Shown here piece by piece: positions 25,701-40,400 of a DNA stretch of 64,000 bases. The DNA comes from Anisus vortex. Taxonomy: Eukaryota > Mollusca > Gastropoda > Planorbidae. A program made the translations under genes and the position numbers. The stretch's first letter is position 1. Every line of letters starts with the position of its first letter. Under the pieces are notes generated by a model. That model saw nothing but the letters and a program-made list of their open reading frames with translations. It was not told the DNA's origin and did not search any database. The stretch spans positions 25,666,822 through 25,730,821 of the forward strand of contig OX421507.1 of the NCBI GenBank assembly GCA_949126835.1. Direction: 5' to 3'.

Positions 25701-28700
25701 TTCACCATCATATTGTACAATGCCCTTCATGTTGTTGTGGAAAGACTGGATCAGGTGCAGAAGTTTGGGTGGGCAACCAATTTTTGGCAGAATGGAGAAT
25801 AGTCCATCTCTACTAACAAGGTCAAATGCCTTAGTCAGGTCTATGAACGCGATAAAAAGGGGTTTCTGTTGTTCTCTGCCCTTTTCTTGCAATTGCCTGA
25901 CTGAGAATATCATGTCGATAGTTGACCTTTCTGAGCCAAACCCGCACTGCGACTCTGGATATATTCTGTCTGCTAGCTTCTGTAGCCTGGCCAGGATCAC
26001 GCGCGCAAAGATCTTGCCGAAAATGCTAAGGAGTGATATACCCCTATAATTATTGCAGTCGCTTCTGTCCCCCTTGCTTTTGTACAAGGTTATGATATTA
26101 GCATCTCTCATGTCTTGTGGTACTGCTCCCTCTTCCCAACACTGACATAATAGGTCGAGTAGGTGCTTTGACAAGATATTGCCTCCGCATTTTATTATCT
26201 CAGGTGGGATGCCATCGTTTCCTGATGCCTTTCCAGGGGATAGGTGGTCTATTGCTTTTATCATTTCTGATAAGGTGGGTATCTCATCCAATTCTGACAT
26301 GGTGGGGAGACACTCGATGGCGCCCATGGCCATATCAGTAACATGGTTTTGTGTAGAGTACAGGTCAGCATAATACTCTACCCATCGCTCCATTTGTCTA
26401 GTTTTGTCATGTATCAGATCACCTGTGGCAGACTTAAGTGGTGCTGTGACCTTTCTTTGTGGGCCCAGCGCTTTCTTGATGCCGTCATACATGCCCCTGA
26501 TGTTACCTGAGTCGGCGGAAGTTTGTATGCTATGGCACAGTTGGAGCCAGTGGTCATTAGCACTATGCCTTGCCAGTCTTTGCACCTTTTGTTTGGCATG
26601 TCTATATGCATCTAGTGTTAAGCTATTTGGTGAGTGTTTGTATCTTAAGTGGGCAGCACGCCGCTCATCTATTCCTGGAGTGAGTTTGTCAATGTTTGCT
26701 TCAAACCAGTCATTGTTCTTGGTCCGCCTCTTTCCAAACACTTGCAGTGCTGTGCTGTGTATGGTCTCTCTGATGTTATCCCATCTCTCTGTTGCGTTGC
26801 CTAAGGGTGGCTCCTTGACCATTGCTGCGGATAAGGTCTTTTTAAATGCCTCTATCTTTCCCGGTTTAAAAGTTCTGCAGACATCTATTCGGGGTATGCC
26901 TGCTGGTTTGTTGCAGTACAATTTCCTTGGAATTAATTTTAACTTGCTGAAAACTAATGAGTGATCTGTATCGCAATCGGCGCTATGAAGAGTACGAGTG
27001 AGGGAAATGCATCTCAGTGTAGTTCGTCTGGTAATAATCAGATCGAGTTGATGCCAATGTTTGGATCGGGGGTGTCGCCAGGACACTTTGTGGTGCGGTT
27101 TGACCTGGAAAAATGAGTTCGTGATACTGAGGATGTGATAGGTGCACATTTCTAGGAGTCGTTGGCCATTGTTGTTCATCTTCCCGATGCCAAATTTTCC
27201 TAGGCACGTTGGCCAGGATTCATGGTCGGTGCCCACCCTAGCATTAAAGTCAACTAAGAGCAATAGCGATTCATCCCTGTGAATTTTACTGATTTCCAGT
27301 TCTAGTTGGCCGTAAAACTCATCCTTGAGCTCCTTAGTGGAGTAAAGGGTTGGAGCATATGCGCTGATCAGGTTTACAGGTCCTGTACTTGTAAGAAGGC
27401 GGAGTGTCAGTAGTCTTTCAGTGCCCGGTTGACATGGTTCTATCATACCCAAAAGAGAATTTCTGACTGCAAAACCCACACCGTGTTCCCCGACTTCTTC
27501 TGTTTTCTTTCCCTGCCAATAGAAAGTGTAGTCCCCATCCCTAATGCATCCAGATTCCGGTAGACGTGTTTCTTGTAGGGCCGCAATGTCGATGCGCAGT
27601 CTTGCGAGCTCGCTGCTGATAACTGAGGTTTTGCGAGCATCGCAAATATCTTGTAAGTTATCGTTTAGGCCTGTTGTCATTGTTCGTACATTCCAAGTGC
27701 CCAGTCTTAGGCAAGACCTTTTCCGTTTTTGATTTGATTTTTTATTATTATTTTTATTATTTATTATTACTGTTCTTTAAATGAAGCACAGCGTTAGTAA
27801 AGTATGTTGATTATTAATTTAATATGTCTAAGGTGGTCCAAGTCCATCTCCCTTGGTGACACGACATGAGTAACAAGCAGTGCAAAATTTATTGTATACA
27901 ATGCCGGTAAATAATGGCTCTTGGCAGTTGTATACTAGACGTTGTTATATATTGTTTATTATGTATAATTTAATATGGACTACACAACATTCCTTTCAAG
28001 AAAACAAATAATCCATGTTTTAAACAAATGATGAGAACGTTTATTAACACTGAATATTAAATAATGTTGGTGTTTTCATATGTAAATTATGCACAGAGTA
28101 GTCCAAGAGAAATAGTACTACAGAAAGATTTCGACCTGATCAATATAACATGAGCTTCAATAATAAGTGTGGAATAATCCATAAAATATCCAATTTCAAA
28201 AATAGAATTACATAATCCAAGTTTTCATAGAATAGCCCAATAAATAATTCCAACAGTTCAGAGTACAAGGTTTCATAGCGAATCTAGTAAATACAGATTA
28301 TATGGAAAAGAGAGCGGGCTTCGTGGTGTTAGCTGTTATGTAGTGGTTAAGTAGGTATGCAGATTGGCACCATCGATATCATTTTGGATACATCGTTTAG
28401 AAGTGATGCACTTGAATTTAAAGAGGGAAAAACTAAACACTACCATCTATAGATTACTAAAACGGAAGTTTTTTAAAGCGGACTTGAATATTTTACCAAG
28501 GGAGGTACTCATTGTGTAAACAATTAACGTCAATTATTCTTCCTTCATGGTATTCGTGTTTCGTATTAATATTTCAATGGGGAGTTAAATAGATTATTAA
28601 CATTGAGAACTCCGTTTCGTAACAAGACCTATAACATGTTGGCACTTGGATATAGTCGCAGAATAATGTAAACACGCTAAACACAGTTGTCTTAGTTTAT

Positions 28701-29240
28701 GTAGTGTATATGTGTGCGTGTGCGTGTGGGTAAGTGGGTGAGTGTGAGTGAAATGAGGGGGAGGGCCGTGTTCTATCTCATCACTCGCATATAATTGTTC
28801 AACATAAATTGTTCTGTAAATAACTTGATATTTTTAATATATCTATCGAAGTATCTAACTAACTATCTATCTATCTAACTATCTGACTTAAAATCTTTCT
28901 ATTTATCTTTCTATCTATTTTTTATCTATCTATATATGTATCTATCCATTTATATTTATATTTATCTATCTATCTATATATCTATTTATCTATCTATATG
29001 TCTGTCTGTCTGTCTATTTATCTATCTATTTAATTTATTTCTATATGTCTGTCTATCACTCTTTCTAACAATACATCTGTCTATGTGTCTGTCTGTCTAT
29101 TAGTTTTCCTGTCTGTCTATATATCTATATATGTATCTATATATCTATCTATTTCTCTATCGATCTATCTATCTACCCATCTATGAATTGCGTACCGGTA
29201 TATGTTATATATGTTCCTTGCATCTGTATATTATATATAC

Positions 29241-29294
<54 letters not shown>

Positions 29295-32200
29295 ACAAGG
29301 CAATTTATTCACCATAATAAATCATGGATGAGACCTTCTATTTATATCACACAAGTATAATTATAATTTATAATGTTATTACGGCTAGAGCCCCCATTCA
29401 ATTTATGAAAATAATAGTTATAGTATTGTTATTGTTTGTGTGAGTATCCTTGTATTAGTGAAGATCTTATTATATCATTCTGAAGTTTATTTGTAGTTGT
29501 CTAGAGTATTCCTGGTTCTTATAATCCCCTGGCAATTCACATAGCGTAGTTTTAGAGTTTTCAGTTGATTTTACTTCATGTATATTATTTGTTAGGCTCA
29601 TATTATACAGCAAGAACCTCGATGTTGAGTTGTAGTGTAAATTATTAATATAGTTGAATAAATATTACACATACACACATGTATATAACTTTGAAATATT
29701 GACGTTAACCAAGTTGTGTAGAAAGCAACGATAAATTTGGTTTAATTTACAACATCAATCCAGTAGGAATCCAAATAATATTATATACACAATCAAGAAA
29801 TACACATATTCCAATTAGTAATGAATATCCTCAATAAACATATAGCATTGTAGTTAATAGTAGAATAATAAATTTTATTCCATACTACAAATCAAATAGA
29901 AACGATACTCAGAGCGGAGAATATTTGATGTTTCTAGATCGAATGCACGCCAAGAACTGACTAAAAGTGTCGAATCGCGTAGAAATATGTTATGGGTCAA
30001 TCGTTGGAAAATCCAGCCAGCCTAGTGACACGAATATTTTAATCAAGCCTGCGTGTTGACTGCGTGATCAGATATCTTTTTCTTAAGAACAAGCAATAAT
30101 GCTCTAACAAAATAAGGAGAGACCGGACAACCTTGACATGCTGTATTCGCGTGAACAGTTCATGTTTTTATCGAGGTTAATAAAAAAACAATAATGTTTT
30201 AATTAGGTTAGGAAAAACCCGGGGGGAAACCTTGAGCTGAGAAATATTTTATATCGTTTAAACGCAATTCGCTTAAATGATTTAGTTGGTTTATTAACAT
30301 TACAATGTAGGGAATTTACGTTTCGTAACAGTCGCCCGTACCAAAAGGAAAAGAACATTGCATACTAAACAATAGAAGTGTGCAATTTCTTTTAGAACCG
30401 CCTGCACTTAACTTTAGTTCTAAACAATATACAAAAAAAAACTGACTCCATCTGGGTAGTCTGTTAAATAAGACAAGTAAGGGAAATAATTTATTTTATT
30501 AAACCCTCATCATATAGACTTTCAAGTTATCCTTAGACCATAACACATGTTCGCGTTATTCTAAAAAAATTTTACTCTCTGAGATATCATTCCTCATAAA
30601 CATCATCATCTTATTTATAAGGTAAAAATCAACATAACTAATATGACAATTCAACTTAAATGAAATTAATATTTAAATAAACTTAAGAGTAAGAATTTAA
30701 TCTTAAGTGTGTAAGCATGTGAAGTGTATGCACATTACTCTATTTTGGTTTTGACATAATCACAACTATAGTTTGATTGTTTCAAAATAAGGATGTACAT
30801 TTCTGTTCATTCATTATCTTACTAATAAAGAAAATCTATGTTCATAAATCCATAATATTTATAAGTAACTTATTAGGTTCTTTCTTTTTTCCTACAACAA
30901 TAATAATATTTGTCTTAGCAAATGGAAATATTCATGGCATAAAATAAGGCATAAGATATTGCATAAAATAATCACATCATATTCATATATTCATGCATTT
31001 ATATTTTAAAGATCCAATTCTCTTAGTTAGGATTATCAGAATATATACATGAAGTTATCTATCCCCTTATACATTTGTTACATGCGCGATAGGGTGTCCG
31101 CGACGATGTTATCTTTTCCAGATAAGTGAGTTATTTTTAAGTTGTAAGCTTGAATAAACAAACTCCATCTTAGAATGTGCTGATTTTGTTTGATGCGGGA
31201 AAGAAATACTAGTGGATTGTGATCAGTGAATATCTCGATTGGGAACTGAGAACCATTTACATAGTAATTGAAATGTTTCAATGCTTGGATAAGTCCTAGT
31301 AATTCCTGCTCTATTGTGCTATAATTTACCTCATGTGGGTTAAATTTTTTTTGAACAAAAGCTAATGGGATGTTCAAGTGAATCATCTCCTATTTGTGAG
31401 ATTACCGCGCCCATTCCTGTATTACACGAGTCTACCGTTATTCTGAAGGGTTTAGTATAATCAGGTGAGACTAATATTGGTGCCTTGGTCAGTATGTCTT
31501 TTATATCATTAAAGGCTTGGTCACATTCCTGAGTCCACTTAAATTGATTTTTCTTTCTCAAGAGATTTGTCAAAGGGCAAGTGATAATAGAAAAGTTTTT
31601 ACAAAACTTCCTGTAGTACCCGGCCATACCCAGAAATCCTCGAAGTTGTTTCTGCGTTTTAGGGACAGGGAATTCCTGTATAGCTTTGACTTTGGCATTC
31701 ACTGGTTTTACTTTGCCATTACCCACTACATGACCTAAATATTCAATTTCTGCATGGCAAAATTGACTTTTAACTAGGTTTATAGTAAGATTAGCCTGTT
31801 TTAGTTTTTGTAATAATAGTCTTAACTGATGTAGATGATCATTAAAGTTATTACTGAACACTACGATATCGTCCAGATATGCATGGCATTGTGGGATATC
31901 ATGGATAATAGTGTTTATTAGTCTTTGAAAACTAGCTGGAGCATTGACCATTCCGAATGGCATTACTTTAAACTTATATAATCCATCAGGAGTAACAAAA
32001 GTTGATACCTCCTGAGCCCTATCTGTTAATGGGATTTGGAAATAAGCTGTTAGTAAGTCAATCTTAGTTACATAGTTTGCAGTGCTTACTCTATCGATTA
32101 AATCATCTATCCGTGGTATGGGATACGAATCTGTTTTTGTCACTTGGTTTAATTTCCTATAGTCTACACAAAAGCGTAGTGAACCATCAGATTTGGGAAC

Positions 32201-35200
32201 CAACACACATGGGGATGACCAATCACTGTTACTGTGAGTAATTATATCATTGCTCAGCATATAATCAATTTCTTTACGGATGTGTTCAAGTTGTATGGGA
32301 TTAACCCTATACGGATGTTGTTTGACAGGTTTAACATTATCATCTTTTAAAACTACATCATGGGTAACCAAAGTTGTTTTGTTAGGAACATCACTAAACA
32401 AATTTACATGATCATAGATTAAACCCTTGATAGAAGTCTGTTCACCTGAGTCTAGATGTGCCAGTTTATCATTGAGGTTTTTAAGTGCTTCAGTGTTCTG
32501 AAGTTTACTTTCTATGATTGTCTTTTTAAATTTAGGCGGGGGTGTTTCAACAGTTTTGATAGCACTCACTGGCCTAATGTTAGTTTGTTCTTCCCTAACA
32601 ACATAAGGTTTTAGCATGTTTATATGGCACAGTCTCTGTGTTTTCCTTCTATCAGGGGTTTTTACAAGGTATGTTACATCACTGATTTTATCTAAAACCT
32701 GATATGGTCCTGTATATTTTGCACTCAGGGGTTGTCCAGACAATTGGGTCAACATGAGGACTTTATCACCAGGATGGAAACATCGGGATCTGGCCTTGAC
32801 ATCATAGTACCCTTTCATTCTTTTCTGAGCCTGCAAAAGATTATCTTTAACATGATTAAACGCATGATAGATTCTATTGCTAAATTGTTCCACATAAGCT
32901 ACGAGTCCAGTCTCTTCACCAGAATTTAACAAGGTTTCCTGCAACAGTTTTAGAGGTCCTCGAACTGAATGTCCAAACACTAACTCGAACGGACTGAATC
33001 CAAGAGATTCCTGCACAGTTTCTCTAGTCGCGAAAAGAGCGAATGGAATACCGCGATCCCAGTCTTCAGTGTTCTCAGAACAGTATGTGCGGAGCATGGT
33101 TTTCAGAGTCTGATGATATCTTTCTAGGGCACCTTGGCTTTGCGGATGGTACGCAGTTGAAGTTGCATGTTGGATGCCTAGTTTCTTTAAGACCTGGTTA
33201 AACAGCTTTGATGTAAAGTTAGATCCTTGGTCTGACTGTATAGTCTTTGGAAGACCGTATCTTGAACAAAATGCAATCAGTGCGTCAGATATCTTATCTG
33301 CGTTAATGGTGCGTAGCGGAATAGCTTCAGGGTATCTCGTAGCAGTGCACATTATAGTGAATAAGTACTGGTGTCCTGTCTTTGTTTTAGGCAAAGGACC
33401 TACACAGTCTATTAGCAAGTGGCTAAATGGTTCTGCAAAGGCAGGTATTGGCTTTAGAGGTGCTACCGGTATAGTCTGGTTAGGTTTACCAACTATCTGG
33501 CATGTATTGCATGACTTGCAGTATTTTGTGACGTCACGATGTAGTCCAGGCCAATAGAAGTACGGAAGAATTCGACGGTAAGTCTTGTTCACTCCTAGAT
33601 GACCAGCATATGGCGTGTCATGAGCCATGTGTAAAATGTCATTGCGATATATGGCTGGTACCACAATCTGACTTCCTTCTTTGCAATTGTCATTATCACA
33701 TTTCACATCTCTCCATTTTTGCATTAATATTCCCTCCTTCAGAAAAAATCCATTTCCTTTAATTTCTGCCTCCTGTTCAGTTATCACCTTTTTCTTCAGG
33801 TGTTTAATTCCTGAATCTCTATTCTGTTCTAATAGGAGTAATTGTCGAGGTGACAAATTACTTTCAGTAGTCTTGACTGAGGGACCACTCAAAATGTCAG
33901 CCAGGAAAGTTGCCTGTAGGTCAATCTCTGGTTCTATTTCTGACTTTGACATGGTTTCGACAGACTTTTGTTGTTGGGCTATACCTCTAGTGACGATGCA
34001 TATAGGTTTGATAAAGCTCTCACTTTTATTAAGGTATTGTTTTTTCTTGGATATGGAATGCACCACATCTCCAGCAATATCATTTTCCAGTATTAAAGAA
34101 ACGCCTTTAAACGGAAGTGATTTGTATACACCCACAACTACATTTCCAGTGAAGTTCGCACTCTTCAGCTGTATTTGATGCAAAGGAACTTGTACATTTT
34201 TCCTTGATACACCTTGAATAGTAAGATCCTGTCCTGTATATGTCGATTGTGACGTAGGAACAGTATTCTCTAAAAGTAGTGAAACCTCAGCCCCTGTATC
34301 ACGGAGTATTCTGATGTTCTTTTCACTAGTGACACCATTTATTATGGATGACACGGTACCTTCTTCAGTGAATGGTAAACAATTGCTTGGTATCTCAGTA
34401 TCGATGAGATCTGTATCCAAGTTATTTTTGTAAGAGGTATGTTTAGTACTCATGGTGGTTCTATCTGATATAGACTCCTTGGAGCTCAGATTAGAATTAG
34501 AATTATTGAAAACCATTGTCTCTATTTCAGGAACTATTTCTGGTTTCAAGTTTCCTAGATACGTGTGTTTTGTCAGGTTATCTGCATTAGCACTAGGTAT
34601 CTCTGTTTGAGTTCTAATATCCTTCTTTACATTTTCATGAGTTCTTTGTTTTGGCATTGCTACATACGATAAGACAACATTCTTTTTATTTGGGTTCCCA
34701 TTCAATATCCAGCACTTTTCCTTAGTATGTCCAATTCGTTTACAATGGCTACAGGTTGGCTTGGAATTTGTTGGACCTTCATTGCTCTGCTGATGTCTCT
34801 TTGATTGATAGAATTCATTTGGATTCATGGATTTCTTTTCTACCTTCATATCTCAATTCTGGAATTTAGATTTATCAACTGTTGTAAATTTATTGCTGGA
34901 ATGGATAATAACATATTCGTCTGCCATTACTGCTGCTGTTTCTACTTGTTCTACACCTTTGTCTGCTAAATGTATTTTTACATCACCTCTGATGTTATTG
35001 TTAAAGTCTTCCATTAGCATAAGATTAGCTAATTTATCAAAGTCTTTGTTTACACCTTTGGATCGAATCCATCTTTCAAAATATTTCTTTTTCTGTCTTA
35101 GAAAATCAACATGGGATTGTTCCTGTTCTTTCTTAGACTCACGAAACACTTTTCTATATTTTTCAGGTGTTAGTGCATAACTTAGCAGTACTCTATTCTT

Positions 35201-37362
35201 GATCAGTTCATAATCATACAATTCCTCTTCAGTAAGACTTAATACAACATCAAGTGCCTTTCCTTTGTTCAGAGCTGAGCGTAGAAGTATAGCTTTCTTG
35301 CCCTCGGGAAATTGATAGTCTCTAGCGTTTCTCTCGAAAATCATGAAGAACTCTTCCACCGAATTATCTTCAAAAACTGGAATATGTTTCTTAAACTTAT
35401 ACAGTTCTGCATCTGCTTCAGAGCTTGCATTCGAATGATTTGACGTACGAGACCTTGCTATCTCAATTCTTTCTTGGCTTGCTATTTTCTCTCTTGCTAT
35501 TTCTCTTTCCATCTCAATTATCTGGCTTTCTCTCTCTCTTTCCATCTCAATTCTCTTGTTTTCTCTTTCTCTTTCCATCTCTAATTCCATCTTTCTTAAC
35601 TCAAGTTTAAATTTCAATTCTTCACTTAAGTCACCAGTTGTATGCTTTACTCTTTGTTTTATAGGAAAAGGTAATTCATCATCTGATTCATCATTAATGT
35701 TATCATTAGCAGTAGTTTCTTCAATAATTAGTGTACCTTGTTTTCTTAAACACTCAGTTACCTCTTAAAGTAATTTAGTTTTTGATGGCCTAGTTTCTGT
35801 GATAGAAATGCCCAATGATTTAGCCAATTCTTTTAGTTGTATCATCGACATTTTATTAAGCTGTTCTGAGGTTAGATCAAATATCTCTGGATCTAATGTA
35901 AGATTATTTGTGGCTTCCATTTTATATATTATTAAAAGTTACTATAAATCTTGTTAATAATACAATAAAGAGTCCAACTTACTTTCTGTCCTTTGAATAA
36001 TTCACTACACCACACAGTTCAGATTTGTCACAACAAGGTCATAAAAATAATACTTTCTTAGGGTTACTTTGTTTGACAAGATAATACACCAGATAATTTT
36101 CCAGGCTGAATAGTTAAGTTTTCCGATTCTCAATAGTAATGTTCAATTCAATCACAATCTTTAGTATATTGTATATTGTTCATATTTTCCAACACAATCC
36201 ATCCAAGTTACGAGTATGTATTACGGCAGTTGTAAATAGTTTGTGTAAATAGTATAACGATTCTTGAAGTTGAAGTAAATCCTCTAAACGTTTGTTAGTA
36301 AATCACTGACGAGCAAAACCCATTTTATTACAAGGCAATTTATTCACCATAATAAATCATGGATGAGACCTTCTATTTATATCACACAAGTATAATTATA
36401 ATTTATAATGTTATTACGGCTAGAGCCCCCATTCAATTTATGAAAATAATAGTTATAGTATTGTTATTGTTAGTGTGAGTATCCTTGTATTAGTGAAGAT
36501 CTTATTATATCATTCTGAAGTTTATTTGTAGTTGTCTAGAGTATTCCTGGTTCTTATAATCCCCTGGCAATTCACATAGCGTAGTTTTAGAGTTTTCAGT
36601 TGATTTTACTTCATGTATAATTATTTGTTAGGCTCATATTATACAGCAAGAACCTCGATGTTGAGTTGTAGTGTAAATTATTAATATAGTTGAATAAATA
36701 TTACACATACACACATGTATATAACTTTGAAATATTGACGTTAACCAAGTTGTGTAGAAAGCAACGATAAATTTGGTTTAATTTACAACATCAATCCAGT
36801 AAGAATCCAAATAATATTATATACACAATCAAGAAATACACATATTCCAATTAGTAATGAATATCCTCAATAAACATATAGCATTGTAGTTAATAGTAGA
36901 ATAATAAATTTTATTCCATACTACAAATCAAATAGAAACGATACTCAGAGCGGAGAATATTTGATGTTACTAGATCGAATGCACGCCAAGAACTGACTAA
37001 AAGTGTCGAATCGCGTAGAAATATGTTATGGGTCAATCGTTGGAAAATCCAGCCAGCCTAGTGACACGAATATTTTAATCAAGCCTGCGTGTTGACTGCG
37101 TGATCAGATTGTCTTTTTCTTAAGAACAAGCAATAATGCTCTAACAAAATAAGGAGAGACAGGACGGCCTTGACATGCTGTATTCGCGTGAACAGTTCAT
37201 GTTTTTATTGAGGTTAATAAAAAAACAATAATGTTTTAATTAGGTTAGGAAAAACCCGGGGGAAACCTTGAGCTGAGAAATATTTTATATCGTTTAAACG
37301 CAATTCGCTTAAATGATTTAGTTGGTTTATTAACATTACAATGTAGGGAATTTACGTTTCGT

Positions 37363-37412
<50 letters not shown>

Positions 37413-40400
37413 AGGTTACAGTGCATACATAGTTTAAAACACCCTTTTATTAATCCCTCGACAGAGTTTATATTTTAAAATACTTTAATTGTCGGGACAC
37501 GACTGTTTATTTTTCTTCGTTGACTAAAATCTAATTAGGCTATAAACGCATCACTCTTGAAACCAGCGTAAACCAGTTTAGGAACAGACGCTAAAGCGGA
37601 GGAATATGCAATTAGCCTCCGGCACTACTTCGCGCCCTTTTGGGGTACTATATAAGTTGGTCACGCAGAATATTCTCCCTCATTACCGCTTAGGCACCTC
37701 TGACAGAAGGACACTACGCCTTGTACACCTATTATCGCCATGTGCATTCTTTTCACTAACATCGTTTGATGGCGATAATAGGTGTACAAGGCGCAAATTT
37801 TAACAAGCACTTCAATAATGAATCATTGTTAATACTGAGGAATCGCCACGGAGAAGTTTATTGTTTGTGAAGAAGGAGATACTCTATTTACTATACAGAC
37901 TATACATAAAGGGGGCTTCGTCGAGCTAAATATTTTTACACAAGTTGCTTTACACAACTACGAGGTTAATTTTTCAAGACTACAGTTTTACAACTCATCA
38001 TTGCTACAATCGAATATTCAGCTGGAAGATTTATTTACATGTTGCATCAGAGTCTTTTTTGTTTACAAGTTATCGTTCTGCAATCACGAGAATTTCATCA
38101 TACTATCGTTACAAGGTTTTTCAGCATTCGTACTCAAGTAAATTCCTGAAATAATTTTAACTCATACTATTGTCTAATAATTAGGACTGTGTTGTGTAGT
38201 GAATTTGGACATTCTAACACACGTAAGTTGGCTCTTAATTTCTTTTTAAGTAACATTTCTAATTGATCAAGCACAATGGATGCTAATAGGATGTTTACTA
38301 CTGATGAGTTAGATAGGCTAACGCTGACTCAACTCAAAGAATTAGCTCATGGCCTAGAGATAACTGTTACGCAGGTTACCCCTACTCGTACTAAATTACA
38401 ACAGCAGATCAGGGAGTGCCTAGCAGATAACAACCAACTAATAGTTGATGATTTGGAAACTGATCAGATATTGAGCGAGAATGACACTGAGAATGTACGT
38501 GTAGATGAAGATAATGATCAAGCATTGCAAGTGAATGAGCAATTAAGATTACAAATAGAACTAGCAAAAATTGAAGCTGCTAAGCAAGAAAGAATACAAT
38601 TCGCTGCTCAGCAAGAAAGAATACAATTAGCTGCTCAGCAGGAAAGGATAGAATTGGCTAAAATTGAATTAGCTAGAACAGAAATGCAACAAAGAATCGA
38701 AATGGCTAGAATAGAGCTTGAGGGCAGAACACTTAATGCTCGCCCGCCAAATAAAGAAATCTCAAACATTGAGCTGGCCAAGTATTTACAATATGTTCCG
38801 AAATTTACTACCCTCGACCCTGAAGATTTTTTTTATTGCTGGAAAAAAATGCCAAAGACTATGAATTTCCAAAGGATAAAATGGCATTAATTCTTAGATC
38901 GGCATTAACTGAAGGAAGGGAAAAGGACGTTGTTTTGGCACTGAGTGAACAAGAAAGCAATGACTATGAGTGTATTAAACAAAAGGTCTTACGTGTTTAT
39001 GAAGGTAGACCGGAAAAATACCGAAGAGAGTTTAGAGAACTAAGAAAAAGTAGTCAACAGACCTATGCAGATTTTCTTAGGCAAAAGGAAAAATATCTGG
39101 ACAGGTGGCTACGCTCCAGGAGAGTAAATAATAACTATGAAGAATTTAAAGAGGTTATTTTGTTTGAAGAGTTCCTAAACTGCACAAGAACTGATATTAA
39201 GCTGCACATTGCAGACAGGGAGGTGGCTAAAGCTACGGAAGCAGCCAGATTGGCAGATGACTTTGTACTTTTACATCCATATCCTACAAGAGATCTCCGA
39301 GAAAACTCACAACAATCACAACAATCCAGAAATAAACCAGAGCAATTCCATAACCAGAAATTTAACTCTGACAGGCGAAATAAAACGGACAACTCCAATA
39401 ACTTTAGGACTGTAAACAATGCAAACGATAGAAATGTGAAACCTATGAAACTTGTATGTGCCCACTGCAAGAAAGAGGGACATACTAAACAAAACTGTTT
39501 TGTACTGAATGGGAAGCCAGCAAAACCAAAACACGTATTTGCAGCTACTTTTGTTACTCTAAGTAGAGAGGACATATTTACACCCAAACCAGTATGTGAA
39601 ACAAATGGCAATAGGAAGGCAAAAAGCGGAAGACAAAATTTAAGTGGAAAGGACGAAACCTCTAACATCAAGCTAAAAGATAATTGTGTGACAATGAAAG
39701 ATGGGACTATTCCAATCTGCAAAGCCAAACACAAGGAAGATCCTAGGAAAAGTAGTCAGGTAGTGAGAGAGAGCTCTCCTCACTCATGTGCTGATGGGTC
39801 ACGCAAGCCCAAGCGACGCACGAGAGCAAACCACATAAGAGACAAGAGATCCGGTGGTGAAGCCAAAGAAAAGGTCGAGTTAGTGCATAATACTGTACAA
39901 TGTAAAAATGAGAATGATTGTAAAATTACATCCACTATTTTTACAAACTCTAACCTAAGTCCACAGAAAAACAAGCTAGCTGATGGAAGTTCAAAGATAA
40001 AGGCAGAACAGACCAGTAAAAGTCCACCAGAGAACAACACGCTGAGAGAATTCAGACCGTTCATCCATGAAGGCTATGTATCCATGCCAGGAGATGGAAG
40101 CTGTCGGAGTAAAGTTCTAATGTTGAGAGACACGGGTGCATCCCAGTCGCTTCTTCTAGAAGGTATATTACCACTTTCCAGTGATTCATTCACAGGTAGA
40201 AAGGTACTCCTGAGAGGTGTGGAGATGGGCGAGACAAGCGTGCCACTACACACGATACAGCTAGAAACGGAACTGATATCTGGTACTGTGGTTGTCGGAG
40301 TACAGCCAGCCCTTCCAATTGACGGTATAGCACTCCTCATTGGAAATGACCTAGCTGGAGGTAAGGTGATATTGAATAGCTTAAAGAAAGATGCAGTCTT

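Larger units (their letters stand above)
29291..37366 (-). mobile_element. LTR element B: Gmr1-like Ty3/gypsy retrotransposon
   Basis: LTRs of about 1040 bp (29291-30330 and 36326-37366) are nearly identical. On the minus strand the order is LTR, primer site TGGGTTTTGCTCGTC (three bases from the LTR, near 36308-36322), gag, zinc knuckle, protease, integrase, reverse transcriptase, RNase H, non-coding (30331-31077), LTR. Integrase before RT is the Gmr1-like order, unlike ordinary Ty3/gypsy. Known lesions are a gag stop (35765-35767), a stop between gag and pol, and a one-base shift in RNase H. No envelope gene is seen. Confidence 0.9.

Noticed and set aside
24828..27732. Several + strand frames across the large LINE
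   Set aside because: Antisense shadows of the endonuclease/RT coding sequence on the minus strand.
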